DNA from: Anaerolineales bacterium
Lineage (GTDB): Bacteria; Chloroflexota; Anaerolineae; Anaerolineales; Villigracilaceae
Length of the DNA: 55,311 nucleotides
Reading direction: 5' to 3'
Assembly (NCBI GenBank): GCA_016928525.1
Contig: JAFGKO010000061.1
Span: 1 to 55,311, forward strand
Shown: positions 50,213 to 55,311 of the stretch, piece by piece
How the letters are laid out: the number at the start of each line of letters is the position of its first letter
How positions within the stretch are numbered: position 1 is the first letter of the stretch
Notes under the pieces: model-generated
Seen by the model: only the letters and a program-made list of their open reading frames with translations
What the model was told of the DNA's origin: nothing
Databases searched by the model: none
Made by a program: the position numbers and the translations under genes

Positions 50213-50869
50213 TCAGGTCAGGAGTTCTTTCAGTCGTGGATGTTCCGCATACACGCCGCGGTATTTTTCCGGCAGCAAAATACCGATACGGCACATGATT
50301 TCGTCGGTGTATTGCTTCAAGGCTGCGTCGCGGTCCCTGCCTTTAACTGGTGGGAGTCTGAAGGAGGGCCCGACAACTATTTTGATCTCTGATTTTTTGA
50401 GATGTCTCAACCGGTCAACCACCAGCCGGTCTTCGGTTCCCGCCAGCGCAATCGGTACAATAGGCACCTCTGCTTTCATCGCCAGGTAGGCTACGCCCGG
50501 TTTTCCCTCGGCCATGGCTTCGCTTTTTGAGCGCGTCCCTTCCGGTGCAATGACCAGGATGCCGCCCGCCTTCATCCGCGCCAGGATTTCCCGGATCGAG
50601 CCGACATCCGCGTTGAAACGGTCCAGCCAGATGCCACCCATCGCATTACCAATCGGGCCAAAAAGCCAGTGGTGCTCGTATTTCTCGGCCACGGGCAAAA
50701 TAAAGTCACCTTCCAGCGTATAAAAGAGCAGGGCAACATCCAGGCGACCAAGATGGTTCGTAGCAATTACAAAGCCGCCCTCTTTTGGGATGTTCTCGAA
50801 GCCTTGTATCTCCACGCGGGCGATCAGGTCGATGACGAAGCGAATAAGCCAACGTAGGAAAGCTCGCAT
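50213..50869 (-). CDS. plsC: 1-acyl-glycerol-3-phosphate acyltransferase, paralogue
   Basis: 218 residues. ATNHLGRLDVALLFY near residue 34 supplies NHxxxxD, WLDRFNADVGSIREI the substrate loop, APEGTRSKSEAMAEG the third motif and VPIVPIALAGTED the fourth. It is clearly homologous to the downstream gene along its whole length, but many positions differ, so the duplication is old. The two may differ in acyl-chain or acceptor preference. Confidence 0.9.
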   Translation of the reverse strand: MRAFLRWLIRFVIDLIARVEIQGFENIPKEGGFVIATNHLGRLDVALLFYTLEGDFILPVAEKYEHHWLFGPIGNAMGGIWLDRFNADVGSIREILARMKAGGILVIAPEGTRSKSEAMAEGKPGVAYLAMKAEVPIVPIALAGTEDRLVVDRLRHLKKSEIKIVVGPSFRLPPVKGRDRDAALKQYTDEIMCRIGILLPEKYRGVYAEHPRLKELLT

Positions 50870-50941
50870 CCTGTAATTTTATGTCAATTGTTGCAATGTT
50901 GCAACGCGAATCAGATTAGAATAGGAAAAAGGAGATAAATA

Positions 50942-51289
50942 ATGTCTGAAAACGCTGAAAACCCCAAATCGCGCAAGACTTTAGTGATCTGGTTGATTCT
51001 TTCCCAGTTGCTTGCGGTAGCATCCCTGCTCATCTGGACTTTGGTCGCTGGCCTGTCTGTCATGGCATTCGACTCTGGCGTGACGAAGGAAGCCTGGACC
51101 TTTGTAATTGTTGTCTGGTCTTATCCCATTTTCCCTCTGCTCATGGTGATTGGGGCCTGGATTGCTTTTGCGCGCCGTAAAAATACGCTCTCTGCCATTT
51201 TTTCTGGCCTTTCCTTTGCGCCTCCCATCCTTTTGTATCTTTTTCTCTTGATTACCAGTTTGACCTATCCGCTCTGGTCGGGTAATTGA
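50942..51289 (+). CDS. Small membrane protein, 115 residues
   Basis: Three hydrophobic spans: about 15-45 (LVIWLILSQLLAVASLLIWT), 58-77, and 87-110. The N-terminus is polar (SENAENPKSRK). Ribosome site AAGGAG. The family is not recognised and no functional residue stands out. Confidence 0.6.
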   Translation: MSENAENPKSRKTLVIWLILSQLLAVASLLIWTLVAGLSVMAFDSGVTKEAWTFVIVVWSYPIFPLLMVIGAWIAFARRKNTLSAIFSGLSFAPPILLYLFLLITSLTYPLWSGN

Positions 51290-51349
51290 CAACCTCCACT
51301 CTCTGGCTGTAGCGTTCAGATCGGGTGTTTGGCATACTCAGCAATCAAT

Positions 51350-51381
51350 AAGGCTCCCAGTGGTTAGAACATGGGAGCCTT
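51350..51381. terminator. Bidirectional terminator before the PilZ gene end
   Basis: AAGGCTCCCA (51,350-51,359) pairs with TGGGAGCCTT (51,372-51,381), loop of 12, followed by TATCATTTTT on the + strand. It lies between convergent genes. Confidence 0.75.
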
Positions 51382-51402
51382 TATCATTTTTGTAGATGGG
51401 AA

Positions 51403-51789
51403 CTACCAGCGATTGGTACGGCGTGGGTCGACCCGCTTATCATCGGGCTTTGTTCCGTATTTTTCCATCATCCGGTTGAATATTGCCAGATCACTGGGAG
51501 CAATACTGATGAGTTGGAAACCAACGTTATATGTGAAAGGGTCAAGTGGATCGACTTCACACCACTTACTGCGCGCCAAAAAAACCATCGACGGCTTATT
51601 GGCTACCTCGCTGGTCAAGTCCATGCGAAATCTGAAGTCTTTGTTGATTGGAATAAGCTTCTGGCTGTCCATCTTGAAACCACCCGTGCTTATATCAGTC
51701 AGATGCCCAACAAGCTCTTGCGTTTCACTATCGATAAGCCGCATGTAGTAGGAAAATTCCTTCCGGTCCCGTTGTCTGCGCTCGTCCAT
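51403..51789 (-). CDS. PilZ domain protein (c-di-GMP-binding type)
   Basis: 128 residues. The N-terminal RxxxR-like stretch ERRQRDRKEF is followed by DISTGGFKM (DxSxxG) near residue 32, the two halves of the c-di-GMP site. YNVGFQLISIAPSDLAIF closes the barrel. It probably acts as a single-domain effector for c-di-GMP. No partner protein is nearby. Confidence 0.85.
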   Translation of the reverse strand: MDERRQRDRKEFSYYMRLIDSETQELVGHLTDISTGGFKMDSQKLIPINKDFRFRMDLTSEVANKPSMVFLARSKWCEVDPLDPFTYNVGFQLISIAPSDLAIFNRMMEKYGTKPDDKRVDPRRTNRW

Positions 51790-51911
51790 ATCAGTTCCTT
51801 TCCTCTAAAAAGCTCCTCCAATTCAACTTAATTATAGAACAGTTTTTGCCTAATTGTATTATTTTTCCATTATACAGGACATGGGTAATCTGTAAGGGGT
51901 ATTTTACCTAC

Positions 51912-53069
51912 TTACCCGGTTTTTAGGATGTGGGTGATCACCGTTGCGCCGCTGCCTCCTATGTTTTGCGCCATGCCAATCTTGGCTCCATCTACCTGGG
52001 TTGGGCCGCATTCGCCGCGTAGTTGCTGCACGACTTCCACGATCTGGTACATCCCTGTTGCGCCGACCGGGTGACCCCGGGCCTTTAATCCGCCACGCGT
52101 GCAGACGGGCAAGCGGCCCTCCGGCCTGATCTCGTTATCCAAGCCGAGGCGCGGCCCCTGGCCGCGTTCGGCAAAGCCGCAGGCCTCCAGCGAGAGCGCC
52201 GACATGATCGAGAAGGCGTCGTGTAACTCGAACAGGTCGATATCCTGTGGCGTGACGCCGGCCATGTCGTAGGCGCGTTTGGCAGAGATGTGGGCCGCAG
52301 ACAGGAAGAGCGGATCCTTTCGTGAGTGAACGGCGATGGTATCGGTGGCAGCTCCGGAACCGGAAAGAACGACGCGCGGACGCCCGGGGACGGATGTCAC
52401 TTTTTCGACCGGGACAAGGATTACAGCCGCGGCCCCGTCCCCAATCGGTGAAGCGTCCAGTAAGTTGATAGGGGTGGCGACCATGCTCGACCTTTCGAAT
52501 TGCTCCAGACTGATCTTCATATGCAGGCGCGCGTTCGGGTTGTGCAGGGCGTTGGCGTGGGCATTGATAGAAAAGGGTGCAAAATCAGCGTGTTTCCAGC
52601 CATGCTCGTGCATGTAGCGCCGCATGACCAGCGCGTTGATGCCTACGAAAGAAACGCCTTGCTCGACTTCATAATCGGCGTCGGCCGCGGTCGCCAGCGC
52701 TGCGGTGACATCGTGCCCGGCTTTGTCGGTCATCTTCTCGACACCGACCACCAGCGCGGACTCGATCTCGCCCGAAGCGACCGCCATCACACCGGCCCGG
52801 AACGCAGCCGCCCCAGACCCGCAGGCTGCTTCCACCTTGACAGCTTCGTGGCCCCACAGGCCGATCCAGTCGGAAAAGAGTGCGCCAAGCTGGTTTTGCC
52901 CGTTGATCAGCGGGGAGAGCATGTTGCCGACAAAAAGCGCGTCGACTTTGTTCATGCCCGCATCTTGCAGGGCGGCAAAGCAGGCCTCGCCGCCCAGTTC
53001 CTTCAGGGATTTATCCCAGTGTTCGTCTACTTTTGTCTGTCCGATGCCTAAAATAGCGACTTGTCGCAT
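51912..53069 (-). CDS. Thiolase family protein (acetyl-CoA acetyltransferase-like)
   Basis: 385 residues. The nucleophile Cys 83 is in EAACGSGAAAF; FELHDAFSIM, then KARGHPVGATG carries the catalytic His, and NIGGSGATVITHIL ends the protein. It is of the archaeal/SCP2-type thiolase group that works with a DUF35 zinc/OB protein, which is not seen here. The C-terminal Cys of classical thiolases (CGGGxG) is replaced by Ser (IGGSGA), typical of this subgroup. It may join or split acyl-CoA. Confidence 0.88.
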   Translation of the reverse strand: MRQVAILGIGQTKVDEHWDKSLKELGGEACFAALQDAGMNKVDALFVGNMLSPLINGQNQLGALFSDWIGLWGHEAVKVEAACGSGAAAFRAGVMAVASGEIESALVVGVEKMTDKAGHDVTAALATAADADYEVEQGVSFVGINALVMRRYMHEHGWKHADFAPFSINAHANALHNPNARLHMKISLEQFERSSMVATPINLLDASPIGDGAAAVILVPVEKVTSVPGRPRVVLSGSGAATDTIAVHSRKDPLFLSAAHISAKRAYDMAGVTPQDIDLFELHDAFSIMSALSLEACGFAERGQGPRLGLDNEIRPEGRLPVCTRGGLKARGHPVGATGMYQIVEVVQQLRGECGPTQVDGAKIGMAQNIGGSGATVITHILKTG

Positions 53070-53238
53070 ATTGCCTCTATGAGTTTTTCGGTATCCTTTC
53101 GCGAATTGCGTAAGTCCTAAGTTTATAAGATTCTACCCGATTGTGCTATCAGGGACTATCGAAAACTATCGTAGCTTTTCTCAGCAAGTGTGTTATAAAG
53201 GTTACTGAGCTTACTTATTGGTAGAATTTGAGGTAGCA

Positions 53239-53781
53239 ATGGAACATTCAATCTGGTTGAATTTATTGTTTGAGAACCTCGAGAAATATGGGGATGAAGG
53301 GCGAGCCGCGGTTGCATATTTGCGCAGTCGCCGTACCAGAGTTGCATTCAAACGGACCAAACCGAGCGTCAGCGCCTGGTGGACGATTGCTAAAAATATC
53401 AATCTGAATTCCCACCATTATCCTTCTTATGAGATAGCGCTTAACGACACACGGGTATTCACACTGATCATTCACGAAGTCCGACACTTGCAACAGGGTT
53501 TTTTGACTGCATTGTCGGTGTATGGTGAATTGGATGCCTGGCAACTGGAATGGAATGTCTATTACAGGTTGCAAGGCCGCTACCCGCACCCCGCGATCGA
53601 GGAGCTGATGAGCCTGCCGCTGGGATGGGACCGGGATGTGTTGCGTCGAGCGGTGCAATGTATGCAAGGCTATTCGGGCAAGGGCTATCGCGCCGATTTG
53701 CTGCCGTTATATCCATTGGGAAAAGAAATCGCCTATCGGTTACTCAGGAAGGTTCCCGATACTGTGATGCAATCCGTGTGA
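53239..53781 (+). CDS. HExxH-motif protein of unknown function
   Basis: 180 residues from ATG 53,239, which follows TGAGGT; the TTG at 53,218 is a weaker alternative. HEVRHLQQG near residue 82 is an HExxH zinc-site motif, followed by GELDAWQLEWNVY whose Glu and Trp lie where a third ligand might be. No signal peptide or span. It may be a small metal-dependent hydrolase or have lost activity. Family not recognised. Confidence 0.65.
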   Translation: MEHSIWLNLLFENLEKYGDEGRAAVAYLRSRRTRVAFKRTKPSVSAWWTIAKNINLNSHHYPSYEIALNDTRVFTLIIHEVRHLQQGFLTALSVYGELDAWQLEWNVYYRLQGRYPHPAIEELMSLPLGWDRDVLRRAVQCMQGYSGKGYRADLLPLYPLGKEIAYRLLRKVPDTVMQSV

Positions 53782-53837
53782 AGGGATTATCTGTAATCTT
53801 TCGTATAGCAATTTGTTCCATTACAATCCCTTTGACA

Positions 53838-53925
53838 AGTTTAGTCGAAGGGTCTCTCACACAGTATTTGAGATGCTTCGTGGAGTTCATCCTGAGCGAA
53901 GCCGATGGGCTCAGCATGACATCTC
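53838..53925. repeat. Dispersed repeat in the gap before the GyrI-like gene
   Basis: The stretch holds AGTCGAAGGGTCTC, GAGATGCTTCGTGG, TCATCCTGAGCGAAGCCG and CTCAGCATGAC, the text of a repeat very common in environmental bacterial genomes. The rest of the 53,782-54,052 gap holds only the promoter at 53,989. Confidence 0.65.
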
Positions 53926-53988
53926 TTGAGTGCTTTGATTGAAAAGCGGGGACTTTAAGAACGCCTGTTTGAATTTCCCCCAATAACC

Positions 53989-54017
53989 TTGTCGTTTGGA
54001 TGAACCTCGTTTATAAT
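53989..54017 (+). promoter_or_regulatory. Promoter of the GyrI-like gene
   Basis: TTGTCG (53,989-53,994), 17 bases, TATAAT (54,012-54,017). It is followed by GAGGAGG before the ATG at 54,053. Confidence 0.7.
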
Positions 54018-54052
54018 AGAACAAATATTCTATATTTGTTGAGGAGGATATC

Positions 54053-54511
54053 ATGGACTTTCAATGTGAGATCAAGGAACAGGACCCCCAACCTACCTTG
54101 TCAATTCGTGCACGCACACCCGTGGACGGATTGCCGCAATTACTGGGCGAATCATACGGCAAGATTGCCGGGTACCTGGCCGAATTGGGTGAAGGACCAG
54201 CCGGGGCGCCCTTCGCGGCTTACTACAACATGGACATGCAAGATTTGGATGTGGAGATCGGTTTCCCTGTGTCGAAAGCGCTACCTGGAAAAGATGATAT
54301 CCAGGCGGGCCAGGTCCCAGGCGGGAAGCTGGGCTATGCGCTGCACACAGGCCCTTATGGCGCGATTGCCCCGGCGTATGAATACCTGACGGAATATGTG
54401 AAAGAGCAAGGTTACGAGCCGACCGGCGTCGCATACGAGTTCTACCTGAACGATCCTGGGGAGACGCCACAGGAGAAATTACAGACACAGATTATTTTCC
54501 CGCTGAAATAA
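54053..54511 (+). CDS. GyrI-like small-molecule-binding protein
   Basis: 152 residues. It is a stand-alone GyrI-like (SOUL/AraC effector-binding) domain: PTLSIRARTPVDGLPQLLG, YYNMDMQDLDVEIGFPV and GYALHTGPYGAIAPAYEYL, with the conserved EFYLNDPGETP end. Such domains bind aromatic or amphipathic small molecules, and some hydrolyse them. It has no DNA-binding domain. It has its own promoter and terminator, hence is a single gene. Confidence 0.88.
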   Translation: MDFQCEIKEQDPQPTLSIRARTPVDGLPQLLGESYGKIAGYLAELGEGPAGAPFAAYYNMDMQDLDVEIGFPVSKALPGKDDIQAGQVPGGKLGYALHTGPYGAIAPAYEYLTEYVKEQGYEPTGVAYEFYLNDPGETPQEKLQTQIIFPLK

Positions 54512-54550
54512 AGGAAGTGCCACGCTGTTTCTAGAGCGTGGCACTTCCTT
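54511..54550. terminator. Bidirectional terminator, 16-bp perfect stem
   Basis: AAGGAAGTGCCACGCT (54,511-54,526) pairs with AGCGTGGCACTTCCTT (54,535-54,550), loop of 8. It separates the GyrI-like gene from the convergent decarboxylase-subunit gene. Confidence 0.85.
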
Positions 54551-54568
54551 AAATTTCGATCCGTAATA

Positions 54569-55311
54569 CTAAATCAATTTGCTCACTATCGCCAGCAGAA
54601 TCCCTCCTGCCATCACCGAGCCCAGCTGACCGGCCGTGTTTGCACCCATGGCGTGCATCAGGATGAAATTGTCGAAGTCTTCGTCCTGGGCGACGCGCGC
54701 CGCCAGACGTCCCGCCATCGGGAAGGCGGAGATACCCGCCGCGCCGATCAGCGGGTTGATCTTGCCGCCGCTCAAGAAGGACATCAGTTTGCCAAACAGC
54801 AACCCGGCGACCGTATCCAGCGCAAAGGCCAGCAGGCCGAGCAGCATGATCTTGCCGGTGTCCCAGTTCAGGAACGCATCGGCGGTCATGGTTGCGCCAA
54901 CCACCAGTCCCAGGAAGAGGGTGGCAATGTTGATGATTTCGTTCTCGGCGGCCTTACTCAAACGCTCCACCACGCCCGAGACTTTGAGCAGGTTGCCGAG
55001 CATGAGCATCGAGATGAGCGGCGTGGCTTCCGGCACCAGCAGACCCACCACCACCGTGAGCGCGATCGGGAAGATGACCAGTGTGCGCTGCGAGATCGGT
55101 TTTGGCGTATAGTCCATACGGATCATACGCTCCTTTTTGGTGGTCAACAATCGCATCAGCGGCGGCTGGATGATGGGGATCAGGCTCATATACGAGTAAG
55201 CTGCTACCGCAATTGGGGCCAGCAACTCGGGCGCAAGCTTGGTTGCCACGAAAATGGAGGTCGGCCCATCGATCGCACCGATTACGCCAATGGAGGCAGC
55301 CTGGTTGAGCG
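54569..55311 (-). CDS. Sodium-pumping decarboxylase beta subunit, N-terminal part outside window
   Basis: The frame is open to the window edge; 247 residues are visible. ASIGVIGAIDGPTSIFVATK at the start of the visible part corresponds to the conserved GxxDGPT membrane-embedded Na-binding region of OadB/GcdB/MmdB. AAYSYMSLIPIIQPP, PMAGRLAARVAQDEDFDNFILMHAMG and GANTAGQLGSVMAGG follow as in that family. It couples decarboxylation of a biotin-bound carboxyl group to Na+ export. Alpha and gamma/biotin subunits must lie upstream, past the edge. Confidence 0.9.
   Translation of the reverse strand, partial: LNQAASIGVIGAIDGPTSIFVATKLAPELLAPIAVAAYSYMSLIPIIQPPLMRLLTTKKERMIRMDYTPKPISQRTLVIFPIALTVVVGLLVPEATPLISMLMLGNLLKVSGVVERLSKAAENEIINIATLFLGLVVGATMTADAFLNWDTGKIMLLGLLAFALDTVAGLLFGKLMSFLSGGKINPLIGAAGISAFPMAGRLAARVAQDEDFDNFILMHAMGANTAGQLGSVMAGGILLAIVSKLI

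Noticed and set aside
1..55311. tRNA, rRNA, CRISPR, prophage or transposase
   Set aside because: Reading both strands gave no cloverleaf-like 3' ends, rRNA text, regular spacer arrays or mobile-element proteins.

Overview
The window looks like a chromosomal piece of a Chloroflexota (Anaerolineae-like) bacterium. This is inferred from moderately high GC, BMP-type ABC importers, a B12-dependent CarH-like regulator next to carotenoid genes, many short dispersed inverted repeats between genes, and runs of conserved small membrane proteins. Both ends cut through genes. I saw no rRNA, tRNA, CRISPR array, transposase or phage gene.

Region 1 (1-20,264) reads as a purine/carbamoyl catabolism locus on the + strand. 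It holds an ATCase-like carbamoyltransferase, a YgeW-like (knotted) carbamoyltransferase and a carbamate kinase. Two complete BMP/nucleoside-type ABC importers follow, with a GntR/HutC regulator between them, then a FAD subunit and a fused [2Fe-2S]-molybdopterin subunit of a xanthine-dehydrogenase-like enzyme. A dihydropyrimidinase/hydantoinase further on (46,831) would fit the same pathway. The arrangement recalls the E. coli yge/ygf cluster (YgeW, YqeA, HyuA, YgfM, XdhD). A HutC-type palindrome sits at the predicted transcription start of the first importer operon.

Region 2 (20,265-26,000) has a truncated PIN/AbrB toxin-antitoxin pair, flanked by a decayed second copy of the dehydrogenase gene's 3' end. 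Threonine synthase, an AI-2E-type permease, a family 2 glycosyltransferase and a MATE exporter follow.

Region 3 (25,839-37,704) is a photoprotection locus. A long minus-strand chain of overlapping or closely spaced genes runs crtI, carH-like, degV, four small membrane proteins, a peroxiredoxin-like gene, a hypothetical gene, photolyase, cytochrome P450 and lycopene cyclase. crtB is divergent. The crtI/crtB gap has two near-consensus promoters back to back, with a TGTAT-type palindrome over one -10 box. The peroxiredoxin-like gene has an in-frame TGA exactly at the first Cys of its CxxC motif, followed by a suitably placed hairpin. It is probably a selenoprotein, and is the most striking single item here.

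Region 4 (37,772-55,311) is mixed: a MalY/PatB-type lyase, a lipoprotein, a methyltransferase, an epimerase, an unusual 488-residue fold-type-II PLP enzyme with a palindromic operator, a tiny basic protein with its own promoter and terminator, and an operon ending in the hydantoinase. Then come GNAT, DUF5680-like, two PlsC acyltransferases, PilZ, thiolase, an HExxH protein, GyrI-like and part of a sodium-pump decarboxylase beta subunit. A strongly self-complementary minus-strand segment with its own terminator (42,971-43,190) has no gene and may be a new structured RNA.
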